From Thiotrichales bacterium (lineage in GTDB: Bacteria; Pseudomonadota; Gammaproteobacteria; CAZUMV01), in assembly GCA_012961935.1 (NCBI GenBank), contig DTYI01000133.1:1-43323 (forward strand): a DNA stretch of 43,323 nt, given 5' to 3'. Position numbers and translations under genes: made by a program. Position 1 is the first letter of the stretch. Every line of letters begins with the position of its first letter. A model generated the notes under the pieces. That model was not told the DNA's origin. It made no database searches and saw only the letters and a program-made list of their open reading frames with translations. Of the stretch, positions 1 to 10,473 are shown one piece after another.

Positions 1-401
1 AAATCATTCCTGATGATTTTGTCGCGCATTTTTAAGTGTGTACTTCTTTTTAACAACATCGCAGATGCGCAAGTCCGTTTTTTGTGACGCGACAAGAAAG
101 AGACGAAAAAAACGCACCCGTCATTCGCCTTAATCCGTTGCTGCAAGCGTCAATCGGGGTCGTGCTGCAGGCGCTCCCGGTGCCGGCATCACTCAATCGC
201 CCATCCGAGTAGCAGTCTGGTGCAGAACAGGAATCAAGCCGTGTGCGGGGTGTCTTTTCTTTTGGTTCGTTTTCTTTGGACAAGAAAAGAAAATGATCTC
301 GTAGCCTTTCGACTAAGCAGAAAAAGAAATGCAAACTTAATAGGCTACGAAATATACCCATGAATTTTCTTATAGAAAAGATAAATTCGTTACGAAACGA
401 T

Positions 402-1559
402 TCATGTCGCTGTTCGTCTACCATAAAAAAACAAAGCCAGCCCAAATAGGCCAGTCGCCAACAATAAAAGCTTCCCAATTTCTGGTAGAATATTTTCCAG
501 CGTACCCTGCCGTAATAAGATATCCAGATAACCCTCCAGCCCCCAGTTCATGGGTGAGAATTTTGCGACGCTTTGCATGAAGTCGGGCATGATAAATATG
601 GGCACCATGATGCCGCCGATTGCGGCCAGTAGCAGGTTGCTGATGCCGCCGATTGTGGTTGCCTGTTCGGTTGTTTTGACTAGCGTGGCAACCAGTAAGG
701 CAAAGCTGATGGCGGTGACGCTGATTGCCATTGAGATGGGGATGAGTAGCCACGGGTTTTCTGGTAATTGCAGCGCATCGCCGCCGAGCAGTGGCACAAG
801 GTAAATGCCGACTAAAAACATCAGCAGGGTTTGAATTAGATTGATGCCCAGGTAAGGGATTAATTTTCCGATTAATAAAAAACTACCGGGGATGGGGTAG
901 GTCTTTAGACGTTGTAAAGTGCCTTGCTGTTTTTCAATCAGGAAGGTGGTTGCGATCGGGATCACGACAAAGAACATGGAAAATATTAACCAGGCTGGTA
1001 CGCTTTGCTGGACTGAGGTTGGTTGTTTCGTTTTGCCTTTGCTTTTGAATAATTCGTGAACGGATATTAGTTCAGATAATTTTGTGTCTTGAGTGTCTTC
1101 AGGATTTCTGGTTTGCGGAACCTTTTTCAGAAGCTGCTGCAGTTTTTCTGCGGTTAGAACCTGGCTGATTGATGCAAGAATAAGTTGCCGCAGTTGGGGA
1201 GGTGTAGAAGGTGCGTAATAAATTTCCAGTTGTGGTTGTTCAGCAGAGTTTATGTTTTTTGGAATCAGTATTGCCGCGTTGATCTCATCATTTTTTGCAG
1301 ATTCTTTTATGGTTTCAATTTCTTGAAAAGAAGCAACCTGAAAACCTTTTATATTCTCAAGTTTGCTTTTTAATTGGTGGCCACTGTCTTCCAGCCATAA
1401 ACCAATTTCAGGTTTGTTATCGGTTTCCTGCTCCATCGTATTTTTCAGGCTGAGTGACATAATCAGGATGAAGGTCATCGGCATGATGAAAAGCACAGCA
1501 AGTGCGTGGATGTCGCGAGTGACCAGTAAGAGTTCTTTTTTCAGGATGGCCGCAAACAT
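402..1559 (-). CDS. ABC-2 type transporter permease
   Basis: ORF 402..1622; likely start at internal Met (MFAAILKKELLLVTRDIHALAVLF) at 1559, just after the upstream ATPase stop; multiple hydrophobic segments, ABC-2 permease layout with large N-terminal extracytoplasmic loop. Confidence 0.88.
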   Translation of the reverse strand: MFAAILKKELLLVTRDIHALAVLFIMPMTFILIMSLSLKNTMEQETDNKPEIGLWLEDSGHQLKSKLENIKGFQVASFQEIETIKESAKNDEINAAILIPKNINSAEQPQLEIYYAPSTPPQLRQLILASISQVLTAEKLQQLLKKVPQTRNPEDTQDTKLSELISVHELFKSKGKTKQPTSVQQSVPAWLIFSMFFVVIPIATTFLIEKQQGTLQRLKTYPIPGSFLLIGKLIPYLGINLIQTLLMFLVGIYLVPLLGGDALQLPENPWLLIPISMAISVTAISFALLVATLVKTTEQATTIGGISNLLLAAIGGIMVPIFIMPDFMQSVAKFSPMNWGLEGYLDILLRQGTLENILPEIGKLLLLATGLFGLALFFYGRRTAT

Positions 1560-1560
1560 G

Positions 1561-2475
1561 TTAGTCCCTGAGTGTTGTGCGTGTGAGTTTAAAAAATAAT
1601 GATTCCAATGTCTGGCTGCCAAATTCTATGTGCGTGATGTTGAGCCCATTTGCCTGTAGTTTTTGTATGAGTTCAGGCAGTTTTTGCGTGTCTTTTAAAA
1701 TGGCTTCAAACTGGTTGCCCTGTTGTTTAAAACTGTCCTGCGCAAAAAATGGCATGAGTGTTGCGCTTTTTGCGTTGATCTCCCGGTCGGTCTGAATGCT
1801 GATATGTGTTTTCTGTTTTAGTAAATCATTTATTTTTCCAGTCATTAAAATATTTCCATGATCCATAATGGCGATGTTGTCGCAAAGTTGTTCAACCTCC
1901 TCCATATAATGGCTGGTGTAGAGAATGGTCGTGCCTTTTTCATTCAGTGACTTTATGGCCTGCAAAATAAAATGACGGGACTGTGGGTCGATGCCGACAG
2001 TGGGTTCGTCTAGAATGAGTAATTCTGGATTGTTGAGCAAGCCAATTGCCAGATTAAGGCGACGTTTGAGTCCGCCTGAAAAGTGTTTAGCTACTCTGTT
2101 TTTATGAGAGTCGAGACCAGTTGTTTCGACAGCTTTTTCTATGCTGTATTTTCTGTTTTTGTTGGGAGATAGTGCAGCAAAGAAAGAAAGATTTTCAGAA
2201 ACAGTTAGCTGAGGATAAAAAGCATAATCCTGGGGTACGACTGAAAGTTGTTGCAGGATGCGTGAACGATGCCGGTCATAGTTCATGCCACTGATTTCGA
2301 GGCTACCTTTTTGTGGTTTGTTTAATCCGGTGATGAGCGAGATCAATGTCGTTTTGCCTGCACCGTTCGGGCCCAGTAATCCAAATATTGCGCCTCTTCG
2401 AATCTCAAGGTTAACAGCGTTGAGTACCCGTGTTTCAGTGTCGTATGAGAAATCTATGTCGCGGGCTTTTATCAC
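1561..2475 (-). CDS. ABC transporter ATP-binding protein
   Basis: Walker A GLLGPNGAGKTT, signature FSGGLKRRLNLAIGLL, Walker B LLILDEPTVGID. Confidence 0.95.
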   Translation of the reverse strand: MIKARDIDFSYDTETRVLNAVNLEIRRGAIFGLLGPNGAGKTTLISLITGLNKPQKGSLEISGMNYDRHRSRILQQLSVVPQDYAFYPQLTVSENLSFFAALSPNKNRKYSIEKAVETTGLDSHKNRVAKHFSGGLKRRLNLAIGLLNNPELLILDEPTVGIDPQSRHFILQAIKSLNEKGTTILYTSHYMEEVEQLCDNIAIMDHGNILMTGKINDLLKQKTHISIQTDREINAKSATLMPFFAQDSFKQQGNQFEAILKDTQKLPELIQKLQANGLNITHIEFGSQTLESLFFKLTRTTLRD

Positions 2476-2598
2476 GGTAAATGGTTGAATCTTTGAAACA
2501 GCGCATTATGCCGGATGGACTAAAAAAATGTAATGACTTCTATATCGTGTGAAAATAGCAGAGAATGATAGATTCTTCCCTAAATATAACGGTCTGGT

Positions 2599-3174
2599 TT
2601 GAGTAAGCTCGCTTTTAAAAACAAGCTTTTATTTCTGTTGATGTGTTTCGCAGTGGCGCAGCACGCTGCATTCGCAGAATCAATCGATGCAAAATTTTCG
2701 ATTAGCGATATCAGGAGTGAATTAAAAGAGGGTGTTTATCATTTAAATGCCAGACTGGATTTGCAGTTGGGTGATGAAATGCGCGAAGCACTGCGCAACG
2801 GCGTGCCGCTGGTTTTTGTGCTGGAGCTGGAAATTCTTGAGCCCAGATTTAAATGGCTGAATCGTGAAGTTGCGCATGTCGAGCAGCGTTATGAGCTGCG
2901 TTATCATGCGCTCAGTCAACAGTATTTGCTGACTAATTTAAATACGGGGATTCAGTCGGCCTTCCATAACCTTACCTTTGCTTTGAGTAAATTAAGTTAT
3001 ATTGAAAATTTACCGCTACTGGATGCGGATGTTATTGAAGGTCGGGATGATGTGCTTGCCCGGCTGCGGATTCGGCTTGATGTGGGCAAGTTGCCATTGC
3101 CGCTTAAAATTCGTGCCTACACCAGTCAGAACTGGTATACAACAAGCACCTGGGTGCGGTGGGCATTGCAATGA
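2599..3174 (+). CDS. DUF4390 domain-containing protein (TTG start as given)
   Basis: Signal peptide, then LDLQLGDEMREALRNGVPLVFVLELEI; located immediately upstream of ntrY as commonly seen for this family. Confidence 0.8.
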   Translation: MSKLAFKNKLLFLLMCFAVAQHAAFAESIDAKFSISDIRSELKEGVYHLNARLDLQLGDEMREALRNGVPLVFVLELEILEPRFKWLNREVAHVEQRYELRYHALSQQYLLTNLNTGIQSAFHNLTFALSKLSYIENLPLLDADVIEGRDDVLARLRIRLDVGKLPLPLKIRAYTSQNWYTTSTWVRWALQ

Positions 3175-5369
3175 GGCGCTGGCGCTGGATCATCCGTTCT
3201 CTGCCGATGCTGGTGTTGTTTGTCCTGATTCTGGTGTCGCTCAATTTCATGAGTCTTGCGGCGAGCGACTCGGATCGGTTTGATCAACTTTATATCGGCC
3301 TGCTGTTATTTAATGGCGCGATGCTGCTATTGCTGACGGTTATTATCATTGTCCGTCTGTTTGTTCTCATCCGACAACTTTATAAGCGAGACTCTGGCGC
3401 TCGCCTGACCTGGCGTCTGGTATTGATGTTTATCGTTGTTGCGCTGGTGCCCGTGCTGATGGTGTATGGCTTTTCAGTTCGTTTTCTCGGCAGCGGTATT
3501 GATAGCTGGTTTGACGTGAAAATTGAGCAATCACTTGAAGATGCGCTGGAACTCAGTCGGTTGTCGCTTGAATATCGCATGCAGGAAGACCTCAACCAGG
3601 TCGAGCAAGCCGCGGAGGAACTGGCGAATATTCCTGAGGTACTGGCTGGTTTGAGCTTGAACGATATCCGTCGCCGCGCGGGTGCAGTGGAGATGGCGCT
3701 GTTGGGAAATAATAATCGGATTATCGCAACCAGCAGTGAGCAGTATGAGCTTGCAGTTCCCAAATTCCCGACGGAAGATATCATGTTGTTATTAGGCCAG
3801 GGGCAAAACTATATCGGTCTGGAACCCGCCGGAGAAGATGGCTTGCGTATCCGTGCGGTGGTGCGAATCAAGCCGGATGGGCGTATTTCCGAGTCCAAAG
3901 TGCTTGTGGCATTATTTCCGGTTTCACAACGTATCAGCGCACTGGCCGATAGTGTCCAGGCGGCTTATGGTGAATACAAAGGGCTGGTTTTCCTGCGCAA
4001 GCCATTGAAGCGCAGCTTTAAACTGACGCTGGCGCTGGTCTTGCTACTGAGTACCCTGTTTGCGATCTGGGCTGCATTTGCCATGGCGCGAAGGTTGCTC
4101 TCGCCGATTGTTGAACTGGCTGAAGCAACCAGGGCTGTCGCCGCGGGTGACTATGAACAAAAATTACCCGTGTTGCAGTCTGATGAGATGGGTTTTCTGG
4201 TTAAATCTTTTAATGAAATGACAGCACGCATGGATCAGGCGAGAATGGCCGCCGAGTTGAGTCAACGTGTGGCGGAAAGTCAGCGCAGCTATTTACAGGC
4301 TGTTCTGGGGCATTTAACGACCGGCGTATTGACCATTGATGCGGGGAATAACCTGCGTACCGCCAATGATGCGGCCAACGCTATCCTGGAAACCCGAATG
4401 CTGTTGCAGCAATATATCGGCAGGCCGTTTGCTGAAGTCTGCAAAGGTTCGCCGTTACTGGAAGATTTCTGCAAGAAGATTGGCCCTGAGCTAAGGAGTA
4501 GAACACCAGAATGGCAGCGGGAGGTGCATCTGTTCGGCGCGACCGGGCGGAAAGTTTTACTATGCCGGGGTGTGGAATTACCGGCAACTGCCAGTAAAGG
4601 GAGTGGACAAATTATTGTCTTTGATGACGTTACTAATATGATCAAAGTTCAACGAGATGCTGCCTGGGGTGAAGTGGCAAGGCGCCTTGCGCACGAAATC
4701 AAAAACCCGCTGACGCCGATACAGCTTTCAGCGGAACGTTTGCAGCATAAGCTGGGAAAGGATTTGTCGGCGAAGCAACAGGAAGTTTTGCAGCGCGCCA
4801 CCCATACCATCATTCAACAGGTGGACGCGATGAAAGAAATGGTCAACGAGTTCAGGGATTATGCCAGCACACCGGAGCCAGTGCTGGAGAAATGTGATTT
4901 GAATGCGCTGGTTAAAGAGGTTGCTGATTTGTATACCGATTTTCGTCCGGGAGTTCAGGTGCAGTTAGATCTGGATAAACGTTTGCCGGAAGTCATTGTG
5001 GATGCTGGACGGATTCGCCAGGTGCTACATAATCTGATTAAAAATGGCTTTGAAGCCCTCAAGGCTGAAACGCAAGGTGAACTGAATATCGCCACCCAGA
5101 AGTTTTCATCAGCCCAGGGTGATTATGTTGAGTTACGCGTCAGTGATAGCGGACATGGTATCTCAGAGGATATGATAGATACCCTGTTCGAACCTTATGC
5201 GACCAACAAGACTAAAGGTACTGGACTGGGGCTTGCGATTGTAAAGAAGATTGCTGAAGAGCATGGTGGTATTGTGATCGCCAGAAACCAGCCGCAGGGT
5301 GGCGCACAAATTGTTATTCGCCTGCCGAGTCGTCGGCGGCTGAATACTGTACAGGAGAAAACTGCATGA
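3171..5369 (+). CDS. ntrY: NtrY-like sensor histidine kinase (TM, HAMP, PAS, HisKA, HATPase)
   Basis: ATGA overlap with DUF4390 stop; H-box RRLAHEIKNPLTPIQLSAERL, N-box HNLIKNGFEAL, G-box GTGLGLAIVKKIAEEHGG. Confidence 0.9.
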   Translation: MRRWRWIIRSLPMLVLFVLILVSLNFMSLAASDSDRFDQLYIGLLLFNGAMLLLLTVIIIVRLFVLIRQLYKRDSGARLTWRLVLMFIVVALVPVLMVYGFSVRFLGSGIDSWFDVKIEQSLEDALELSRLSLEYRMQEDLNQVEQAAEELANIPEVLAGLSLNDIRRRAGAVEMALLGNNNRIIATSSEQYELAVPKFPTEDIMLLLGQGQNYIGLEPAGEDGLRIRAVVRIKPDGRISESKVLVALFPVSQRISALADSVQAAYGEYKGLVFLRKPLKRSFKLTLALVLLLSTLFAIWAAFAMARRLLSPIVELAEATRAVAAGDYEQKLPVLQSDEMGFLVKSFNEMTARMDQARMAAELSQRVAESQRSYLQAVLGHLTTGVLTIDAGNNLRTANDAANAILETRMLLQQYIGRPFAEVCKGSPLLEDFCKKIGPELRSRTPEWQREVHLFGATGRKVLLCRGVELPATASKGSGQIIVFDDVTNMIKVQRDAAWGEVARRLAHEIKNPLTPIQLSAERLQHKLGKDLSAKQQEVLQRATHTIIQQVDAMKEMVNEFRDYASTPEPVLEKCDLNALVKEVADLYTDFRPGVQVQLDLDKRLPEVIVDAGRIRQVLHNLIKNGFEALKAETQGELNIATQKFSSAQGDYVELRVSDSGHGISEDMIDTLFEPYATNKTKGTGLGLAIVKKIAEEHGGIVIARNQPQGGAQIVIRLPSRRRLNTVQEKTA

Positions 5370-6718
5370 CAGCACAACGTATATTAGTGGTGGATGACGA
5401 GCCTGAAATCCGCAACGCAGTAAAGGACATTCTTGAAGACGAAGGCTTCGATGTCAGCCTGGCTGAAAGCGCGGCCCAGGCCAGAGAGCAACGTAAACAG
5501 CAACAGCCTGATCTGGTGCTGCTGGATATATGGATGCCGGATGAAGATGGCGTCAGCCTGCTCAAAGACTGGAAGCAGAATGAAGACATGCAGACCCCTA
5601 TCGTGATGATGTCGGGTCACGGTACGGTGGAAACAGCCGTTGAAGCAACTCGACACGGCGCTTTTGATTTTATTGAGAAGCCGCTTTCTCTAGCCAAGTT
5701 GTTGCGCGTAACAACTCAGGCGCTTGAATCCGCCAATCAAGCCAGGCCTGCTACAGCTCCTAAAATCGAAGTGATAGAGCCAGTGGGAACCAGCCCGCAA
5801 ATGCAGCATCTGCGTGAGCAGCTTCAGCGTGCAGCACAGCATGACACCTGGGTGATGCTGACAGGTGAAGCCGGTTCCGGCAAATCCATGGTGGCGCGTT
5901 ACATTCACGCCAACAGCGCCAGGGCTAAAAAGCCATTTATTGAGCTGACCACGATGGGGCTGGATGCCGAAGAAATCACGGCACAGCTGTTTGGTCGTGA
6001 CGGGCAGGCTGGGTTGCTGGAGCAGGCCAGCGGCGGCACGTTATACATCAACGAGGTCGCGAATCTTGATTTACAGGCTCAGGCATTATTGGTCAATGCG
6101 CTGGAACAAAAAGGCATCACGCGGAAAAGCGATGGACAAAAAATTGCGCTGGATATGCGGATTATGGCGTCTACCCAGCACGACCTGAATCAGCGCGTGG
6201 CGGATAAAGCCTTCCGCGAAGACCTGTACTACCATTTGAATGTTCTTCCTTTGCGGCTGCCTGCTCTGCGTGAGCATGCAGAAGATATTCCAGAGCTGTT
6301 GGCTTTTTATGTCGATTACTTCAACACTTATGAAGGATTGGCGTTTCGACATTTCACCCTGGCGGCGCAAAACTATCTGCGCTATTACAGTTGGCCGGGT
6401 AATGTCCGGCAATTACGTAACCTGGTGCAGCGATTGCTGGTCATGGGAGATGGTACTGAAATCAGTCAGGATGAAGCAGAAGAAGCGTTGCTCAGTGATC
6501 GCGTGGCTCAGGTGCAGGAAGGCGCGTCCGACATTCTGGGTGAGGCGATGGAGCTACCGTTACGTGAAGCACGAGAAGTTTTCGAACGCGAATACCTGAT
6601 TCGTCAGCTGGAAAAATGTCATGGCAATGTCAGCCGTCTGGCCGAACGGGTAGGGATGGAGCGGACCCACCTTTATCGTAAAATGCGCGCGCTGGGTGTG
6701 AATCCAAAAAGAAACTGA
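5366..6718 (+). CDS. ntrX: Sigma-54-dependent response regulator NtrX-like
   Basis: Receiver ILVVDDEPEIRNAVKDIL with LLDIWMPDEDG; AAA+ domain TGEAGSGKSMVARYIH; C-terminal Fis-type HTH; ATGA overlap with ntrY. Confidence 0.9.
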   Translation: MTAQRILVVDDEPEIRNAVKDILEDEGFDVSLAESAAQAREQRKQQQPDLVLLDIWMPDEDGVSLLKDWKQNEDMQTPIVMMSGHGTVETAVEATRHGAFDFIEKPLSLAKLLRVTTQALESANQARPATAPKIEVIEPVGTSPQMQHLREQLQRAAQHDTWVMLTGEAGSGKSMVARYIHANSARAKKPFIELTTMGLDAEEITAQLFGRDGQAGLLEQASGGTLYINEVANLDLQAQALLVNALEQKGITRKSDGQKIALDMRIMASTQHDLNQRVADKAFREDLYYHLNVLPLRLPALREHAEDIPELLAFYVDYFNTYEGLAFRHFTLAAQNYLRYYSWPGNVRQLRNLVQRLLVMGDGTEISQDEAEEALLSDRVAQVQEGASDILGEAMELPLREAREVFEREYLIRQLEKCHGNVSRLAERVGMERTHLYRKMRALGVNPKRN

Positions 6719-6731
6719 GAACACTCGACAA

Positions 6732-8105
6732 ATGAAAATAATAATACTGGGCGCTGGGCAGGTTGGTTCCTCACTGGCCCAGCATCTGGCCAGCGAGGCA
6801 AATGACATCACAGTTGTTGATACCAATCGTGAGGTGCTTCGTGAGTTGCAGGATCGTCTTGATCTGCGCACGGTCGGTGGTCACTGTGCGCATCCAGATG
6901 TGCTGGAGCAGGCCAACGTCGAAGACGCTGATATGGTGATTGCCGTCACCGACAGCGATGAAACCAATATGGTCGCCTGCCAGATTGCCTACACGCTTTA
7001 TCACACGCCAACCAAAATCGCCCGGGTTCGAGAAGGGAGTTATCTGCAGCATCCAGAGCTTTTTGTGCAGGAGGCCTTGCCTGTTGATGTGCTGATCAGC
7101 CCGGAGCAACTGGTGACCGATCATGTCGTCCGCCTGATTCGTCACCCTGGTGCCTTGCAGGTGCTTGATTTTGCCGATGGCCGGGTACAACTGGTTGCCG
7201 TGCGAGCCTACTATGGTGGCCCATTGGTCGGACATGAACTGCGTGAACTCTCTGAGCATATGCCGGGTATTCAGACACGGGTGACCGCTATCTTCCGAGG
7301 TGGGCAGCCGATCAAAGTTGATGGCCATACCGTGATCGAAGCGGATGATGAGGTATTTTTTATCGCGGCCCCCAAACATATTCGCGCCATTATCAGTGAA
7401 TTACGGCAGGTCGATAAACCATACAAACGGATCATGATTGCAGGTGGCGGAAATATTGGTCGACGGCTGGCGCAGGCGCTGGAGTCACGCTATCAGGTCA
7501 AGATAATCGAGCGTGATGCCGAACGCTGCCGTTTCCTGGCTGAAGCCCTCAACGATACGATTGTGCTGCGCGCTGACGCGGCGGATGAAAGTGTGCTGGT
7601 CGAGGAGAATATCGAAAGCATGGACGTTTTTGTCGCGCTAACCAGTGACGATGAAGCCAATATTCTTTCAGCTATGCTGGCCAGACGTCTGGGTGCACGC
7701 AAGGTGATGTCGCTGATTAACCGACCCAGTTATGTTCAGCTCGTTGAAAGTGGTGTGGTGGATGTTGCTATTTCGCCACAGCAGATTACCATCGGCGCAC
7801 TGCTGACCCATATCCGCCGAGGCGATATGGTGTCCGTGCATTCACTGCGCCATGGTGCGGCCGAAGCGATTGAGGTCATCGCCCATGGTGATGCAAAAAC
7901 TTCCAAAGTTGTGGGTAGTCGGATTGATGAATTAAACCTGCCGGAAGGTACGCATATCGCAACATTGGTGCGTGAGGATCAGGTCATCATGGCGCACCAT
8001 GACGCCGTGATCGAAGCCGAAGATCACATCATTTTATTTGTCTCTGATAAACGGCGTATTACAGAAGTGGAGCAGATGTTCCAGGTTGGCGTGACTTTTA
8101 TCTAG
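6732..8105 (+). CDS. trkA: Trk system potassium transporter TrkA
   Basis: Two Rossmann NAD-binding domains (MKIIILGAGQVGSSLAQHLA, IMIAGGGNIGRRLAQALE) plus TrkA-C domains. Confidence 0.95.
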   Translation: MKIIILGAGQVGSSLAQHLASEANDITVVDTNREVLRELQDRLDLRTVGGHCAHPDVLEQANVEDADMVIAVTDSDETNMVACQIAYTLYHTPTKIARVREGSYLQHPELFVQEALPVDVLISPEQLVTDHVVRLIRHPGALQVLDFADGRVQLVAVRAYYGGPLVGHELRELSEHMPGIQTRVTAIFRGGQPIKVDGHTVIEADDEVFFIAAPKHIRAIISELRQVDKPYKRIMIAGGGNIGRRLAQALESRYQVKIIERDAERCRFLAEALNDTIVLRADAADESVLVEENIESMDVFVALTSDDEANILSAMLARRLGARKVMSLINRPSYVQLVESGVVDVAISPQQITIGALLTHIRRGDMVSVHSLRHGAAEAIEVIAHGDAKTSKVVGSRIDELNLPEGTHIATLVREDQVIMAHHDAVIEAEDHIILFVSDKRRITEVEQMFQVGVTFI

Positions 8106-8125
8106 AGTCTGGAGCCATTAAAAAA

Positions 8126-9574
8126 ATGCAAATCCGGGTCGTACAAAGAATTTTGGGGTTACTGCTGATGATCTTCAGTCTCAGCATGCTGCCCTCTGCG
8201 ATTGTCGGTATGGTCGATGGTGGCCGAAGTGTTGCGCCATTCTTTGAAGGTTTTCTGCTTGTGCTGCTGGCTGGACTCGTATCATGGCTCCCGGCGCGGA
8301 ATGAAAAACGAGAATTACGTCTGCGTGATGGATTTTTAGTAGTTGTTCTCTTCTGGACAGTGCTTGGCCTGGCAGGTTCGGTACCTTTTATGCTTTCTGA
8401 GGCGCCCCATCTTTCTATCGCAGATGCAGTATTTGAATCGGTATCGGCGCTGACGACAACGGGTGCGACCGTCATTACCGGGCTGGATGATTTGCCCAAA
8501 AGTATTCTTTTTTACCGTCAGCAATTACAGTGGATGGGTGGCATGGGTATTATTGTGCTGGCGGTCGCCATCCTGCCCATGTTGGGTATCGGTGGCATGC
8601 AGCTTTACCGCGCGGAAACACCTGGGCCAGTCAAGGACAGCAAGCTCACCCCACGAATCACCGAAACAGCCAAGGCGCTCTGGTATATTTACCTGACCTT
8701 AACGGTTGCTTGTGGAGTGGCTTACTGGGCTGCCGGTATGGGCGTTTTTGATGCGGTTGTACACAGTTTTTCTACCGTGGCAATTGGTGGTTTTTCAACG
8801 CATGATGCCAGCATTGGTTATTTTAATAATGTAGCAATAGAATCCATCGCAATTGTGTTTATGCTGATATCGGGTGTAAATTATGCGCTGCATTTTACCG
8901 TCTGGAGAAATCATAATCCGATTACCTACTGGCATGATTCGGAATTCAAAACCTATATTATTCTGATTGGCCTCTCTGCCATGATTGTGATCGGATATCT
9001 TTTCCTTTCCACCAATACCCATCCTGTAGATGCTGTTCGGCAAGGTCTGTTTCAAACTGTCTCAATTGCCACCACGACCGGATTTTCCACAGCTGATTTC
9101 AGTGTCTGGCCTGCATTTCTGCCAGTATTATTGTTGTTTCTCAGTTTTTCTGGCGGTTGTGCAGGATCAACTGGTGGCGGCATGAAAGTGATTCGAGTGC
9201 TGTTGCTGCTCAAGCAGGGCAGTCGGGAATTGAAACGACTGATTCATCCCAATGCGCAGTTTGTCGTCAAGGTGGGGAACAAGCCTACGTCAGATACCGT
9301 GATTGAAGCGGTGTGGGGGTTTTTCTCTGCTTATATTTTGGTCTTCGTCATATTAATGTTACTGGTGATGGGTTCAGGGCTGGATCAGGTGACGGCTTTT
9401 TCTGCAGTTGCCGCCTCTATGAATAACCTGGGCCCGGGTCTGGGAAAAGTCGCCTCGAATTATCAGGGCATCAGTGATTTTGCCAAGTGGGTGTTGAGTT
9501 TTGCCATGATTATGGGGCGTCTGGAAATTTTTACGTTACTGGTGTTGCTGACCCCGGCTTTCTGGCGGCGTTAG
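8126..9574 (+). CDS. trkH: Trk potassium uptake protein TrkH
   Basis: Selectivity-filter-like repeats (ALTTTGATV, STVAIGGFS, TTTGFSTADF, NNLGPGLG); adjacent to trkA. Confidence 0.95.
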   Translation: MQIRVVQRILGLLLMIFSLSMLPSAIVGMVDGGRSVAPFFEGFLLVLLAGLVSWLPARNEKRELRLRDGFLVVVLFWTVLGLAGSVPFMLSEAPHLSIADAVFESVSALTTTGATVITGLDDLPKSILFYRQQLQWMGGMGIIVLAVAILPMLGIGGMQLYRAETPGPVKDSKLTPRITETAKALWYIYLTLTVACGVAYWAAGMGVFDAVVHSFSTVAIGGFSTHDASIGYFNNVAIESIAIVFMLISGVNYALHFTVWRNHNPITYWHDSEFKTYIILIGLSAMIVIGYLFLSTNTHPVDAVRQGLFQTVSIATTTGFSTADFSVWPAFLPVLLLFLSFSGGCAGSTGGGMKVIRVLLLLKQGSRELKRLIHPNAQFVVKVGNKPTSDTVIEAVWGFFSAYILVFVILMLLVMGSGLDQVTAFSAVAASMNNLGPGLGKVASNYQGISDFAKWVLSFAMIMGRLEIFTLLVLLTPAFWRR

Positions 9575-9591
9575 AGACGTTTGGTTTTGGT

Positions 9592-10206
9592 ATGAATCAA
9601 AATGAAAAATGGAATCAGCGCTATTCAGAAATGGCTGAGGCTGGTGAACCTGCGAAAGTATTAACGGACTTCTCCCATCTTCTGCCCGCTGAGGGTATTG
9701 CGCTCGATCTGGCTTGTGGCCTGGGCGCGAATGCCCTGTTTCTTGCGCGTCAAGGACTGACAGTGCAGGCCTGGGATACAAGCCAGGTCGCGCTAACAAA
9801 GTTGCAGGCCAGTGCTGCCTGCCAGCGGTTAAAGATTCAGACACGACAGCGAGACTGTGAACAACATCCACCCGAGCCTGAAACACTGGATGTGCTGGTA
9901 GTGAGCCATTTTCTCTATCGTCCCATCCTGAATGCGCTTGTTGAAAGCTTGCGACCAGGTGGGTTGATTTATTATGAAACGCATACTCTGGAACGGCCTG
10001 GCCATGTAACCGGGCCATCAAATCCGGACTACTTGCTAAAACCGGGTGAGTTACTTGATGTATTTGGCCAGCTTCAGGTTCATACCTATCGTGAAGACGG
10101 GATGGTCGGTGATTTGCAGAAAGGGTGGCGAGGGAAGGCGAGTATTGTTGCCAGCAAGGCGGGCTCTAGCCCGCATTTCTCACAGGTTATCACGAATCTC
10201 GCTTGA
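9592..10206 (+). CDS. Class I SAM-dependent methyltransferase (TehB-like)
   Basis: Internal Met MNQNEKWNQRYSEMAEAGEPA; motif I ALDLACGLGANALFLA; last ~13 codons lie inside an inverted-repeat element. Confidence 0.85.
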   Translation: MNQNEKWNQRYSEMAEAGEPAKVLTDFSHLLPAEGIALDLACGLGANALFLARQGLTVQAWDTSQVALTKLQASAACQRLKIQTRQRDCEQHPPEPETLDVLVVSHFLYRPILNALVESLRPGGLIYYETHTLERPGHVTGPSNPDYLLKPGELLDVFGQLQVHTYREDGMVGDLQKGWRGKASIVASKAGSSPHFSQVITNLA

Positions 10207-10336
10207 TCTTTAATTCCACAAGGGATTTGTCTGAACTCGGAAATACACTCTGGTATTCCGCTCCTTCAGACAAACCCCTTGTGAAATCAAATCTGCAGCG
10301 CGATATTCGCAACACCCTGTGAGAAATGTGGGCTAG
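10166..10336. repeat. 171-bp imperfect inverted-repeat element (MITE-like or long hairpin)
   Basis: Outer arms ctagcccgcatttctcacaggttatcacgaatctcgc / rc ctagcccacatttctcacagggtgttgcgaatatcgc (31/37); inner arms tttaattccacaagggatttgtctgaa / rc tttgatttcacaaggggtttgtctgaa (24/27). Confidence 0.85.
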
Positions 10337-10473
10337 TTGATAACGGTCAATGTTAGTTATTAACCCGACATATATTGTTGCCGGGTTAATAAATGTGGTT
10401 GAATTATCCTCACGCATTTGATCGAACAGCATGTTAGAATATTTAGATATACATTATTAAGGTGGAAATACGG

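Noticed and set aside
299-350. 9-bp inverted repeat tcgtagcct...aggctacga
   Set aside because: Short arms with a ~34-nt spacer and no flanking context; likely chance
50-478. 142-aa minus-strand ORF at the window start
   Set aside because: Low-complexity composition, overlaps the permease 3' end, no RBS-like support; similar pyrimidine-rich intergenic DNA often yields spurious ORFs
6771-7379. 202-aa minus-strand ORF
   Set aside because: Antisense shadow of trkA, whose frame is unambiguous
9536-10021. 161-aa minus-strand ORF
   Set aside because: Antisense to trkH end and the methyltransferase; no recognisable motifs
10166-10336. Integron attC site interpretation of the long hairpin
   Set aside because: No GTTRRRY core at the expected end, no integrase, and nested arms are longer and more continuous than attC
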